64,000 bases of DNA. Origin: Ruminococcus sp. GTDB taxonomy: Bacteria; Bacillota; Clostridia; Lachnospirales; Lachnospiraceae. Numbering within the stretch: position 1 is the first letter of the stretch; the number at the start of each line of letters is the position of its first letter. Position numbers and translations under genes: made by a program. The notes below the pieces were generated by a model. The model was not told the DNA's origin and made no database searches. It saw only the letters and a list, made by a program, of their open reading frames with translations. This document shows, piece after piece, positions 43,722 to 52,519 of the stretch. The stretch lies in NCBI GenBank assembly GCA_020024635.1, contig JAHHTL010000006.1, forward strand, positions 1-64,000, given 5' to 3'.

Positions 43722-44932
43722 ACATATGCTTTGATTGCAATCCCTTCTGGAAGATACTCCTCCTCTAGCAATTGTCCATTATTTCGAACAAGCTGTATTT
43801 TCCCTGCATCCGAAAAAGAATATAATCTTTCAATGTATATCTGATCATTTCTTAGGATGGCCAACAGTCGCTCTTTTAATTCTTCTAGTCCTTGCCCTGT
43901 TTTGGTAGATATCAAGATGGAATAGTCCGCTTGAAAATCTTTTTGATTTCCACGTTCTTTTAATTGATCTTGTTTATTAAATACGGTAACCACCGTCTTG
44001 CCTTCCACTCCAAGTTGTCGTAATGTGTCATAAACAACGTGCATTTGGTGATCCATCTGTGGATTCGATGCATCTACAACATGAATAATGATATCTGCGT
44101 ATTTTGCTTCTTCCAAAGTTCCTTTAAAAGCTTCAATCAAATTATGTGGCAGTTTGTTAATGAACCCTACTGTATCCGTCAAAAGAATCTGTTGTTTTTT
44201 GTCTAATTCTAACATTCTTGTCGTGGTATCCAAGGTCGAAAAAAGCATCGCATCTTCTAAAATATCAGAACCCGTCAGTGCATTTAACAAGCTGCTCTTT
44301 CCAGCCGAAGTATACCCCACCAATGCAGCCACCTTAAGACTGGAAGAAGTACGCTGCGTCCGAAGTAACTCTCTGTGACTTTCTACTTCTCGCAATTGTG
44401 CTTTTAGCTTGCTGATCCTCTCTCGAATCATTCGGCGATCTGTTTCCAGTTTCTTTTCTCCAGGACCTCTTGTTCCAATCCCGCCTCCAAGACGAGACAT
44501 AGATTTTCCCATTCCCGTAAGATGAGAGGCCCTATATTTTAGCTGAGCCAATTCTACTTGAATTTTCCCTTCACTACTCGTTGCTCTAGCAGCAAATATA
44601 TCGAGAATCAATAAGGTTCGATCAATCACTTTGCAATCTAGTTCTTGTTCTAAATTACGAAGTTGTATAGACGAAAGTTCATCGTCACATACGATTCCTG
44701 TTGCCTGCGTCTCCCAAAGAAGCTCTTTTAATTCAATTAATTTTCCTTTTCCTACATACGTAGACGGATGAATCGCTTCCCTTCTTTGGATTAACCTGCC
44801 TCGTACAGTAGCCTTTGCTGTAGACACAAGTTCACCTAGTTCATCCAAAGATTCTTCCGTCTTCTCGTAGTCATTGGTCTGAACACCTACTAAAAGGAAC
44901 GATTCCTCTTGTTCTTTCATTTCATATAGCAT
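43694..44932 (-). CDS. hflX: GTPase HflX
   Basis: HflX binds ribosomes and rescues or splits stalled ones. The product of about 412 residues has the N-terminal nucleotide-binding domain (YVGKGKLIELKE). A glycine-rich linker MSRLGGGIGTRGPGEKKLETDRR follows, then the G domain with Walker A GYTSAGKSSLLNAL, DTVGFINKLPHNLIEAF and NKQD. I chose ATG 44932, after an in-frame TTG at 44938; neither has a close ribosome site. Its 3' end doubles as one arm of a terminator. Confidence 0.95.
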   Translation of the reverse strand: MLYEMKEQEESFLLVGVQTNDYEKTEESLDELGELVSTAKATVRGRLIQRREAIHPSTYVGKGKLIELKELLWETQATGIVCDDELSSIQLRNLEQELDCKVIDRTLLILDIFAARATSSEGKIQVELAQLKYRASHLTGMGKSMSRLGGGIGTRGPGEKKLETDRRMIRERISKLKAQLREVESHRELLRTQRTSSSLKVAALVGYTSAGKSSLLNALTGSDILEDAMLFSTLDTTTRMLELDKKQQILLTDTVGFINKLPHNLIEAFKGTLEEAKYADIIIHVVDASNPQMDHQMHVVYDTLRQLGVEGKTVVTVFNKQDQLKERGNQKDFQADYSILISTKTGQGLEELKERLLAILRNDQIYIERLYSFSDAGKIQLVRNNGQLLEEEYLPEGIAIKAYVTKEIYGKL

Positions 44933-44966
44933 AATCAAAAAGGCTTGGCCTCTCTCCTTCCTTCCG

Positions 44967-45533
44967 CTAACGTAACCTTACAATAAAGGCAGGCATCGGC
45001 GGATCATTTTGTCGGTTATAGTATTGATGCAAGATTACAAGCCACTTTTTACTATCTAAGGATTTTAAAAAAGAAAGAACCTCTTCTCTTTCTTCATATC
45101 CGGAATCTTTTCCGCTATAAATACACACACTCATGATCCCATCTTTTTTTAACAAATTCATCCCTGCTTTCATTGCTTGAATACTTGTTTTTCCAGTGGT
45201 CGAAATCGCGTGATCCCCTCCCGGAAGATACCCTAGATTAAATACGATGGCAGAAACTTCTTCTTTTACGTAAGATTGCATTCTTTCATGGCTGTCACAT
45301 ATCACTTCTACATTGGAGGTATATCCATTTTGCTTCATTCGTTCTCTCGTTGCATCTATGGCCTCTTTTTGAATATCAAAGGCATATACTTTTCCATTCT
45401 CTCCTACAAGACGGCGAAGAAATTCTGTGTCATTTCCCTTCCCCGCTGTGGCGTCAATGCACACCTCTCCCTCCAAAATATATGGTTCCAGAAATCGATG
45501 ACAATATTCTGTAATTTGGTAACTGTAGCTCAT
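44967..45533 (-). CDS. mnmM: tRNA methyltransferase of the YtqB/MnmM family
   Basis: This methyltransferase of about 188 residues has a SAM-binding motif IDATAGKGNDTEFL (near 28-41), KVYAFDIQKEAI, and the YtqB hallmark NLGYLPGGDH. YtqB (MnmM) methylates the wobble uridine modification nm5s2U in several Gram-positive tRNAs. I chose ATG 45533 (MSYSYQITEYCHRFL), directly after GGAGG; the upstream start at 45545 lacks such a site. It lies between a TPR lipoprotein gene and hflX in one direction. Confidence 0.85.
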   Translation of the reverse strand: MSYSYQITEYCHRFLEPYILEGEVCIDATAGKGNDTEFLRRLVGENGKVYAFDIQKEAIDATRERMKQNGYTSNVEVICDSHERMQSYVKEEVSAIVFNLGYLPGGDHAISTTGKTSIQAMKAGMNLLKKDGIMSVCIYSGKDSGYEEREEVLSFLKSLDSKKWLVILHQYYNRQNDPPMPAFIVRLR

Positions 45534-45544
45534 GTTTCCTCCCA

Positions 45545-46108
45545 CTAGCGTGTCTCTAAAAAATCAGCTTCTCTTTCTACCTCTTTATCATCTGGATAGT
45601 CTTCAAGGTATGACTCTGCGGTGTTTCTTGCCTCTTCCCATTGTCCCATTTTTTCGTAACATACAATGAGATTGCGTCTCATTTCTTTTACCTTAACGGA
45701 ATAATCCTGCCCTTTCTTTTCCTCTTGCTCCATCAAAATCCTACCAAGATCAATTCCTTTTATAAATTCTTCCGCTGCCTCTTTGTACTGTCCAGCTTTT
45801 AAAAGACTGCTTCCCGTTAACTGGTGTAAAACAACCGTCTCTTTTCCGTCATTTTCTTTTACCTTTTGGAATGCTTTTGCCGCTTCTTTATATTTTTTTT
45901 GTTCAAAGCATGCCATTCCTAATCCGCGATATGCTTCCGCTTTATTTTTCCCTTCTTCTATGGACTGTTCAAAAGCCGCCTCTGCTTCTTTATATTCTTT
46001 TGCCTCCATATGTTTAAGGCCTCGTTGAACATTGTTGTTTCCACATCCTGACAAAAAAAGTACTGCAATGAATGTAGAAATCATAATCTTTTTGATTTTA
46101 TTTTTCAT
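45545..46108 (-). CDS. TPR-repeat lipoprotein
   Basis: This 187-residue protein has a lipoprotein signal with lipobox LSGC (Cys22) and about four TPR repeats (EYKEAEAAFEQSIEEGKNKAEAYRG-type units starting near residues 38, 72, 105 and 150). It probably acts outside the membrane as a protein-protein adaptor. It is 11 bases after the ArsR regulator and just before the methyltransferase gene, and may be co-transcribed. No specific partner can be named. Confidence 0.87.
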   Translation of the reverse strand: MKNKIKKIMISTFIAVLFLSGCGNNNVQRGLKHMEAKEYKEAEAAFEQSIEEGKNKAEAYRGLGMACFEQKKYKEAAKAFQKVKENDGKETVVLHQLTGSSLLKAGQYKEAAEEFIKGIDLGRILMEQEEKKGQDYSVKVKEMRRNLIVCYEKMGQWEEARNTAESYLEDYPDDKEVEREADFLETR

Positions 46109-46119
46109 CTTGTATTCCT

Positions 46120-46479
46120 CTATTCTCTTATATGTTCCATCCCCTGGCTTAAAATTGTCTTGATATGACCATCCGCAAGAGAATAAAAGACTGTTTTTCC
46201 TTCTCTCCTGTTTTTTACAAGTTTCATTTGTTTTAACACTCGTAATTGATGAGATATGGCAGACTGTGTCATGTTAAGAATCCCCGCCAGATCGCATACA
46301 CACAATTCTGAGTGTAATAATACACTCAGAATTTTTATTCTCGTTGCATCTGCAAACACTTTAAAAAAATCTGCCAGATCTTTGATATCATCTCCTGCCG
46401 GCATTTGTGCGCGTGCTTCCTCTACAATCTTACCATGTATGTGTATAAAATCGCAATGTTCAACTTCCATTTTTTCCAT
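46120..46479 (-). CDS. ArsR/SmtB-family metal-responsive repressor
   Basis: This 119-residue winged-helix protein has SELCVCDLAGILNMTQSAISHQLRVLKQMKLV as its DNA-reading region, with a CVCDL metal motif as in CadC/SmtB-type repressors. Its N-terminus has EHCDFIHIHG, with Cys and His that could bind metal. It starts right at the stop of the metal ATPase gene, so the two form an operon. A palindrome upstream of the ATPase is its likely operator. Release of repression by Zn, Cd or Pb is expected. Confidence 0.93.
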   Translation of the reverse strand: MEKMEVEHCDFIHIHGKIVEEARAQMPAGDDIKDLADFFKVFADATRIKILSVLLHSELCVCDLAGILNMTQSAISHQLRVLKQMKLVKNRREGKTVFYSLADGHIKTILSQGMEHIRE

Positions 46480-48714
46480 CTAATTTTTCCTGCTTTCCTT
46501 TTTATTCCTCTTGAAATACAATATTCTCACTGAATTAATAATGCAAATCATTGCAACTCCTGTATCCGCAAAAACAGCCATCCACATATTTGCCATATGG
46601 AAAAGTCCAAGAAGCATAACCATTGCTTTTATTGCCAATGCAAAAATCACATTTTGCTTCGCAATATTTCGTGTTGTTTTCGCAATCTTAAGAGACTGTG
46701 GAACTGCATCTAAAGATGAAGTCATAAATACCACATCAGCTGCTTCAATTGCCGCATCGGCTCCACTTCCCATCGCTGCTCCAACATCAGCTCCTGCAAG
46801 TACAGGTGCATCGTTGATTCCATCCCCAACAAACATGACCCTGCCTTTTCTGTTCCGAATTTCCCTTAATTTGGAAACTTTATCTTCTGGAAGTAATTTA
46901 GCATACACCTCATCAATTCCTGTATGATTGGCCACTTCTTTTGCATTTCGCTCTTCATCACCTGTGAGCATCGCTGTATAAATACCAAGTTTTTTCAATT
47001 GTTTAAACACACTTTTTGCTTCTGGTTTAATTTCATCTGATATCACGATCCGGCCTATGTATTCAGCTTCTCGTGCCAGAAATACTTCTGTACCTGCCAG
47101 TTCATTTTGCTGTTCCGGAATCTCTACCCCGTATCGTTCAAAAAGCTTTTTGTTTCCACACAAAATCCTATGGTTTTCAAATTTTGCGCAAATTCCTTTT
47201 CCTGATATTTCTTCCACATCGGTCAGATTCATAATAGCAAGATGTTGTTGTCTTGCCTCTTCCATAATACTTCCTGCAATTGGATGTGTGGAATGCTGTT
47301 CACAACTAGCTGCTAATGCAAGTAATTCTTCTTTTGTTGTATTTCCTGCTGCCATTACTTCTTGTACCGAAAAACAACCTTTCGTAACCGTTCCAGTTTT
47401 ATCCATTACAATTGCTTTGACCTCTTGCAGCGATTCAATCGTGGATCCACCTTTAAACAAGATTCCTTGCTTCGAACCAGCACCAATTCCCGCAAAAAAA
47501 GCAAGCGGCACACTAAGTACTAATGCACATGGACAACTAATTACCAAAAATGTAAGCGCCGTATACACCCAGTAATTCCATTCCCCTGTAATTAGGGATG
47601 GAATGATCGCAACTACGAGTGCCAAACTCACAACAAATGGCGTATACACTTTTGAAAACTTCGTAATAAATCGATCAATCTTCGGTTTACCTGCTGCAGC
47701 ATTTTCTACAGCATCGAGAATTCTAGATACCATGGAGTCTTTTAATTCTTGCTCCACTTTCATTGTAACAACACCGGAGAGGTTCACGCAACCTGAAATT
47801 ACCTGATCTTGCTCTTTTGCCATAACTGGAACCGGTTCTCCTGTAACTGCTGATGTATCAATTCGAGTAGTTCCACTTACAACCACACCATCGAGCGGAA
47901 TTCGATCTCCTGGACGCACAAGAAGTAAATCCCCTACTTTTGCTTCATTTGCCGGAATTTCTTCTACCTGCTCACCAACAACTTTATTGACCACTTCTGG
48001 TCTAAGATCTACTGCCTCCATAATCTGACTGCGACTTCTTGCTACCGCAATGTTTTCAAATAATTCACCGATTCGATAAAAAACCATAACCCCAAGGGCT
48101 TCTGTATACTCTCCAATAAAAAATGCACCAATCGTTGCAATTCCCATTAAAAAGTTTTCATCAAACACCTGTCCTTTTAACATATTCTTTCCAGCAGTTT
48201 TTAATACCTTAAAACCAAGCATAAGGTAACCTGCAATGTATATAAAAAATGAAATTTCTCTGGATATATTCTCTACAAAAATTGCACCAACCCAAACTAC
48301 AACTCCTGCTAAAATCCACAAAACTTCTTTCTTCCACTGCGGAAATATATGTGTAACTCCCGTTGCTTCTTTTTTGTATTCTCGTTTTTTTATTACAATA
48401 TCTTCTTCCATTGTATCACAAATCTGTTGCAAAATTGGAAGCAATTCCTCTTCCGAATTGGATACAATTTGTAACTGTTTTGTTGGAAATATAAGGTTTG
48501 CAAACTCAATTTGCGGAAGATCTTGTATTTTCCGTTCGATTTTAGCTGCACAATTTGCACAATCTAAATTTTCTAAAATATACACCTGCTTTTCTACACG
48601 ATCAAAGGTATGATCGATTTCTTTTCTTTCTACTTCTGTATGTTCGTGATGATGTTCATGATGTTCGTGATGTTCATGACCATGCTCGTGCTCATGCTTA
48701 AATTTTTCTTCCAT
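46480..48714 (-). CDS. Zn/Cd/Pb-exporting P1B-type ATPase
   Basis: This 744-residue ATPase starts with a His/Glu-rich tail (about residues 7-26) and a heavy-metal-binding domain with DCANC (Cys52, Cys55). It has eight membrane helices, TGEPVPV, the CPC ion site in SCPCALVLSVP and the phosphorylated Asp in VMDKTGTVTKG. GDGINDAP lies near residue 640, and the end follows AIEAADVV. The CPC class and His tail point to Zn2+, Cd2+ or Pb2+ export (ZntA/CadA type). It is coupled to an ArsR repressor. Confidence 0.95.
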   Translation of the reverse strand: MEEKFKHEHEHGHEHHEHHEHHHEHTEVERKEIDHTFDRVEKQVYILENLDCANCAAKIERKIQDLPQIEFANLIFPTKQLQIVSNSEEELLPILQQICDTMEEDIVIKKREYKKEATGVTHIFPQWKKEVLWILAGVVVWVGAIFVENISREISFFIYIAGYLMLGFKVLKTAGKNMLKGQVFDENFLMGIATIGAFFIGEYTEALGVMVFYRIGELFENIAVARSRSQIMEAVDLRPEVVNKVVGEQVEEIPANEAKVGDLLLVRPGDRIPLDGVVVSGTTRIDTSAVTGEPVPVMAKEQDQVISGCVNLSGVVTMKVEQELKDSMVSRILDAVENAAAGKPKIDRFITKFSKVYTPFVVSLALVVAIIPSLITGEWNYWVYTALTFLVISCPCALVLSVPLAFFAGIGAGSKQGILFKGGSTIESLQEVKAIVMDKTGTVTKGCFSVQEVMAAGNTTKEELLALAASCEQHSTHPIAGSIMEEARQQHLAIMNLTDVEEISGKGICAKFENHRILCGNKKLFERYGVEIPEQQNELAGTEVFLAREAEYIGRIVISDEIKPEAKSVFKQLKKLGIYTAMLTGDEERNAKEVANHTGIDEVYAKLLPEDKVSKLREIRNRKGRVMFVGDGINDAPVLAGADVGAAMGSGADAAIEAADVVFMTSSLDAVPQSLKIAKTTRNIAKQNVIFALAIKAMVMLLGLFHMANMWMAVFADTGVAMICIINSVRILYFKRNKKESRKN

Positions 48715-48733
48715 GATATCCTCCTGTCTTTAT

Positions 48734-48786
48734 ATATGAATAACTGTTCATATGTTCATATAATCACATTTGTGGGAAATTGTCAA
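48734..48786 (-). promoter_or_regulatory. Promoter and ArsR-type operator of the metal ATPase operon
   Basis: TTGACA (48786-48781), 17 bases, TTATAT (48763-48758) on the minus strand. Next to the -10 lies ATATGAATAACTGTTCATAT (48734-48753), a palindrome with 7-base arms that fits SmtB/CzrA operators. An extra ATGAACAT half-site adjoins it. Confidence 0.75.
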
Positions 48787-48885
48787 TATTTTTATTTTCA
48801 TTCCATTTTATTTTATGATATGATAAGGCATGATTAAACGTTGATTGCAAAAGAATAACTATACAATTGATTCTAGGAGGCATAC

Positions 48886-49941
48886 ATGAAAAAATTATTG
48901 AATCGTATTTTTATAGATGGTTTAGGTGGGATGGCACAGGGACTTTTTGCCACTTTGATCATCGGAACAATTTTACAACAAATGGGGTTATTGATTGGCG
49001 GAACCATCGGAAATTTACTTTCTATCATTGGAAAATTTTCCGCCGCCTTAACTGGCGCCGGTATTGGTATTGGCGTTGCTTGTAAATTAAAGGCCAGTCC
49101 CCTTGTAACTGTTTCTTCTCTTAGCGTTGGTATGATCGGTGCATTTGCCGGAAAACTTCTTTCTGGAGATCTCCTTTTATCTTCTTCTGTTTCTCTTTCC
49201 GGTCCCGGAGAACCTTTAGGAGCCTTTATTGCCTCCTATATTGCAGTAGAAATTGGAAGTCTTGTCTCTGGGAAAACGAAACTTGATATATTAATTACTC
49301 CTATTGTTTCCATTGCTTCTGGTGCCTGTGTTGGTCTACTTCTTGGCCCTTCACTATCCCGTTTTATGAACTGGATAGGTTCTTTGATTAATTGGGGAAC
49401 TAACCAACAGCCATTTCTCATGGGCATTGTCGTCTCTGTTCTTATGGGAATGGCACTTACTTTACCAATAAGCTCGGCGGCTCTTGCTGTTATTTTAAAT
49501 CTATCAGGGTTGGCTGCTGGCGCTGCTACCATTGGTTGCTGCTGCAATATGGTTGGGTTTGCCGTTGCAAGCTATCGTGAAAATAAATTAGGAGGACTTT
49601 TTGCACAAGGAATTGGCACTTCTATGCTCCAGATTCCTAACATTGTAAAAAGACCTCTCATTTGGCTTCCGTCCATTTTATCCAGTGCAATCTTAGGTCC
49701 GGTTGGAACCATGCTGTTTCATATGACAAATAATGCCACTGGCGCTGGAATGGGAACCGCTGGTCTTGTAGGTCAAATTATGACATGGCAAGTAATGACA
49801 GCATACGAGTCTGAAACGACAGTATTGTTAAAAATTCTTCTTCTTCAAATTCTCCTTCCTGCTGTTGTTACACTGGGAATTTCTGAATACATGAGGAAAC
49901 ATAAGTGGATTCGTATGGGTGATATGTCTTTACATTTATAA
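48886..49941 (+). CDS. PTS-EIIC-like membrane protein (EIIC_2 family)
   Basis: This 351-residue protein has about eight to ten hydrophobic helices. It starts MKKLLNRIFIDGLGGMAQGL and has LTGAGIGIGVACKLKASPLV, PGEPLGAFIASYIAVEIG and PISSAALAVILNLSGLAAGAA, which fit the PF13303-type PTS EIIC group. No EIIA or EIIB genes are nearby, so it is unclear whether it transports sugar by phosphotransfer. AGGAGG precedes the ATG. It stands as a single gene between the metal operon and the alarmone synthetase. Confidence 0.85.
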   Translation: MKKLLNRIFIDGLGGMAQGLFATLIIGTILQQMGLLIGGTIGNLLSIIGKFSAALTGAGIGIGVACKLKASPLVTVSSLSVGMIGAFAGKLLSGDLLLSSSVSLSGPGEPLGAFIASYIAVEIGSLVSGKTKLDILITPIVSIASGACVGLLLGPSLSRFMNWIGSLINWGTNQQPFLMGIVVSVLMGMALTLPISSAALAVILNLSGLAAGAATIGCCCNMVGFAVASYRENKLGGLFAQGIGTSMLQIPNIVKRPLIWLPSILSSAILGPVGTMLFHMTNNATGAGMGTAGLVGQIMTWQVMTAYESETTVLLKILLLQILLPAVVTLGISEYMRKHKWIRMGDMSLHL

Positions 49942-49957
49942 AAAAAGTGTGAATACA

Positions 49958-49986
49958 CTGACAGTAATCTTCTTTTATGATATACT
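49958..49986 (+). promoter_or_regulatory. Probable promoter of the alarmone synthetase gene
   Basis: CTGACA (49958-49963) and TATACT (49981-49986) with a 17-base spacer lie 32 bases before the TTG start. Confidence 0.55.
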
Positions 49987-50018
49987 AAAATGAGTGAAAC
50001 AAGAGGAGGTTTGCCATT

Positions 50019-50765
50019 TTGAAAAACGAGCAACCAGTACAACAAGCATTGGAAAAATATGAAGACGTAGACAGTTGGAAGACCGTTATCTTTCTATACA
50101 ATTCTGCACTAAAAGAAGTTGGTACAAGACTGGAGATTCTCAATGACGAATTCCAACACGTCCATCAGTATAATCCCATTGAGCATATTAAAACCAGAAT
50201 CAAAACACCAGAAAGCATCGTAAAAAAACTACGTAGATATGGAAAAGAAACATCCATTGAAAACATGGTGAAATATGTAAATGATATTGCCGGTGTTCGA
50301 CTGATTTGTTCTTTTACTTCAGATATTTATCAATTGGCTGAAATGATTGGAAGCCAAACAGATCTTAAAGTCCTTTCCATCAAGGATTACATCAAGAAAC
50401 CTAAGGAGAGTGGATACAAGAGCTATCATATGCTTGTATCTGTACCTATTTATCTATCTGACAGTGTAGTGGACACAAAAGTAGAAATTCAGATTCGTAC
50501 CATTGCTATGGATTTTTGGGCAAGTCTCGAGCACAAAATTTATTACAAATTTGAGGGAAATGCACCAGATTATATCAGTCAGGATCTGCGGGAGTGTGCC
50601 AATATGGTTTCTGAACTAGACGATAAGATGCTCTCTCTCAACAACGCAATCCAAGCGTGCCTTAATGATGGAACTTGCCAGATTCCTTCTTCTCCTTTAG
50701 AGGAGATTAGTGAAAACGTAATCGGAAACCGACGTCCACACACCGGCTCGCTCCACCTAAAATAA
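50019..50765 (+). CDS. Small alarmone synthetase (RelQ/YjbM-like)
   Basis: This 248-residue RelA/SpoT-domain protein makes (p)ppGpp from ATP and GDP/GTP. Motifs include RIKTPESIVKKLRRYG, YVNDIAGVRLICSF, KPKESGYKSYHMLVSVP and EIQIRTIAMDFWASLEHKIYYK. There is no HD domain, so it is synthetase-only. The start is TTG at 50019, nine bases after GAGGAGG; an ATT precedes it but no ATG. It is followed by an 88-residue unknown gene that probably shares its mRNA. Confidence 0.92.
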   Translation: MKNEQPVQQALEKYEDVDSWKTVIFLYNSALKEVGTRLEILNDEFQHVHQYNPIEHIKTRIKTPESIVKKLRRYGKETSIENMVKYVNDIAGVRLICSFTSDIYQLAEMIGSQTDLKVLSIKDYIKKPKESGYKSYHMLVSVPIYLSDSVVDTKVEIQIRTIAMDFWASLEHKIYYKFEGNAPDYISQDLRECANMVSELDDKMLSLNNAIQACLNDGTCQIPSSPLEEISENVIGNRRPHTGSLHLK

Positions 50766-50800
50766 ATTTAAGTATACACTGACAATAAGGAGGATTTCCT

Positions 50801-51067
50801 ATGTTCCGTTTATGGGGAAAAGAAATCAAGGATAATCATCTTTTACGCGACACTGTCATCTGTGAAGATTCTGACGATACGCGTACTCATAAGATATTTC
50901 GTGCCTTGGACCAAATCTGCTATGAGTTTGATCTAAGCAAACCTATTTGGCTAGACACAACCATTACCGAGTTTAAGAAACATGCAAAAGCAAGATTTTA
51001 TCAAGACAATTTTGTTGATGAGATTGATTTTGATTATCTAGAAATTGAAATTATTGAAGAAGGTTAA
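50801..51067 (+). CDS. Hypothetical protein, 88 aa
   Basis: I do not recognise a named family. The product (MFRLWGKEIKDNHLLRDTVI...) is acidic, mixed helix and strand, with no signal or membrane segment, and ends with a Glu/Ile-rich strand. It starts 35 bases after the alarmone synthetase with a good AGGAGG site and is followed by a strong terminator. The two genes therefore form an operon. A role alongside stress signalling is possible but not shown. Confidence 0.8.
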   Translation: MFRLWGKEIKDNHLLRDTVICEDSDDTRTHKIFRALDQICYEFDLSKPIWLDTTITEFKKHAKARFYQDNFVDEIDFDYLEIEIIEEG

Positions 51068-51110
51068 TGGACCATCGTTAAAAACGATTTTCAATTCTAA
51101 GCCTAAACTC

Positions 51111-51167
51111 AAGAATCTCCCATAGAACTCAAGATTTTTCATGCTTGAGTCTCTGTGGGAGATTCTT
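51111..51167 (+). terminator. Strong terminator after the alarmone synthetase operon
   Basis: Outer arms AAGAATCTCCCA (51111-51122) and TGGGAGATTCTT (51156-51167), and inner arms ACTCAAG/CTTGAGT (51127-51133, 51144-51150), form a long stem followed by a T-rich stretch. A smaller ATCGTT/AACGAT hairpin precedes it at about 51074-51088. Confidence 0.85.
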
Positions 51168-51214
51168 ATTATCCTTATTTTTATATACTATAATTCAGAA
51201 AACTAAGTATTACG

Positions 51215-51856
51215 TTATTTTTGAAAATCAACCATATTATGAACATAACAATATTTGTAGTGATCTGACGCATATGAGACGCTATATGAAACACTTGCAC
51301 TTGCGCCAACCCCAACATTTAAACCAGTTTCGGCTGTGTGTGTAGTTGAACCATTTTCAAAAAAATCTCCATTGACAGCATACTCTATTTGATATGCACT
51401 TCTCAGCCAAAAATTTACATTACCTTCAAATTGTTTAGAAATGCCCTTATAAGCTCTGACTAGTTGGCATGAATAAACATTCAATATTCCCCAGTAGTTG
51501 CCATTCTCACTTGTTTGGCAATAAAATTCAAGGTAAGGTCTATATGTAGATGTTACATTTAAATTTACTGTCAGCACTCTATATTTAATCGGCGCATAGA
51601 CGGAAGCATAAGTTTGGAGAGTATGATTTGGAAAAAATGTCAATGCTTCTTCATATGAAATATTTTTAGAACTTGCATAGTAACTGACCATTTCAGAAAA
51701 AGTCATTGCATCACTCACCTGCACATTCGGGCTGTCTATAGACAGTGTGTCAATTTCATTTATTTCTGATTCTAACACGTCTTGGGCAAAAACTTTTGTT
51801 TGTGAAAATGAAAAAATAGATACAATTGCCATGATAACTGATAAAAACTTTTTCAT
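51215..51856 (-). CDS. Secreted hypothetical protein, 213 aa
   Basis: I chose ATG 51856, after TGGAGGG, which gives a clear signal peptide (MKKFLSVIMAIVSIFSFSQT, likely cut after VFAQ near residue 24). The mature part is acidic at first, then rich in Tyr, Ser and Asn, with alternating strands (YRVLTVNLNVTSTYRPYLEF). It has a Gly/Ser/Val-rich end (TGLNVGVGASASVSYSVSYA), suggesting a beta-rich surface or secreted protein. I recognise no family. It lies alone in an AT-rich stretch. Confidence 0.8.
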   Translation of the reverse strand: MKKFLSVIMAIVSIFSFSQTKVFAQDVLESEINEIDTLSIDSPNVQVSDAMTFSEMVSYYASSKNISYEEALTFFPNHTLQTYASVYAPIKYRVLTVNLNVTSTYRPYLEFYCQTSENGNYWGILNVYSCQLVRAYKGISKQFEGNVNFWLRSAYQIEYAVNGDFFENGSTTHTAETGLNVGVGASASVSYSVSYASDHYKYCYVHNMVDFQK

Positions 51857-52128
51857 AGTTTCCCTCCATTTCATCGTTGTATTTATAAAATAGGGTAGTA
51901 TCGTTTCAAATTCAAAGAATATAATATCTTCTTTGATCAATTATGCCCATTGGAATCCTCCTCCTTCTAGAATCTACTGGTTTAATATATGAAATCTATT
52001 TGCTAATTAATTGTATTGTTGTTGTTGTGCGCCTTTTCTTTTTGGTGTTGTAGAGAACCATCATCACTATGGCATTGGAGTTTTTCACTGTAAATCCCCC
52101 TTATTCTAAAGGTGATTTAATTTTATAG
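51857..52128. other. AT-rich gap without a recognised gene
   Basis: These 270 bases separate two small unknown genes. They are AT-rich, with GTTGTTGTTG at about 52018-52029. I see no ORF with a ribosome site, no clear RNA gene and only weak promoter-like sequences. Confidence 0.5.
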
Positions 52129-52344
52129 TCATTTATCCATTTTTAAATATAGTGCAATTCCCCATAAAGATAACATAACCCCACAAGTTCTCATACAAGA
52201 TATAATCTCTATGCGTCTGTGATCAATAAAATTATAATGCAACATTTCAATAATGCTATACATTATATTTGGAAAAAAAGGTGCTCCTACGATCAAAATA
52301 ATACTTAAAACAAATAATATTTTTATGGTTTTTTTTGTATTCAT
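52129..52344 (-). CDS. Small membrane protein, 71 aa, unknown function
   Basis: From ATG 52344 (after GGGAGG) the product MNTKKTIKILFVLSIILIVG has a hydrophobic helix at about residues 8-27. A second hydrophobic stretch near the C-terminus (GVMLSLWGIALYLKM) gives a two-pass layout. A His/Arg/Asp loop joins them. I recognise no family. It is a single gene in the AT-rich region between the secreted protein and ung. Confidence 0.65.
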   Translation of the reverse strand: MNTKKTIKILFVLSIILIVGAPFFPNIMYSIIEMLHYNFIDHRRIEIISCMRTCGVMLSLWGIALYLKMDK

Positions 52345-52519
52345 ACAATGACCTCCCAATAAATTTATTTACAGTTTATTTATTACCTTTAGTGTAACTT
52401 ATCATTGTATAATTGTCAATATAATTTCTTTTTGATCCTTAATTAAACTGAAAACATTGTAATAATTTGTTATATGTTTGAAAATTATACTCTTAAACAC
52501 ACGATAGTATATCCATATT

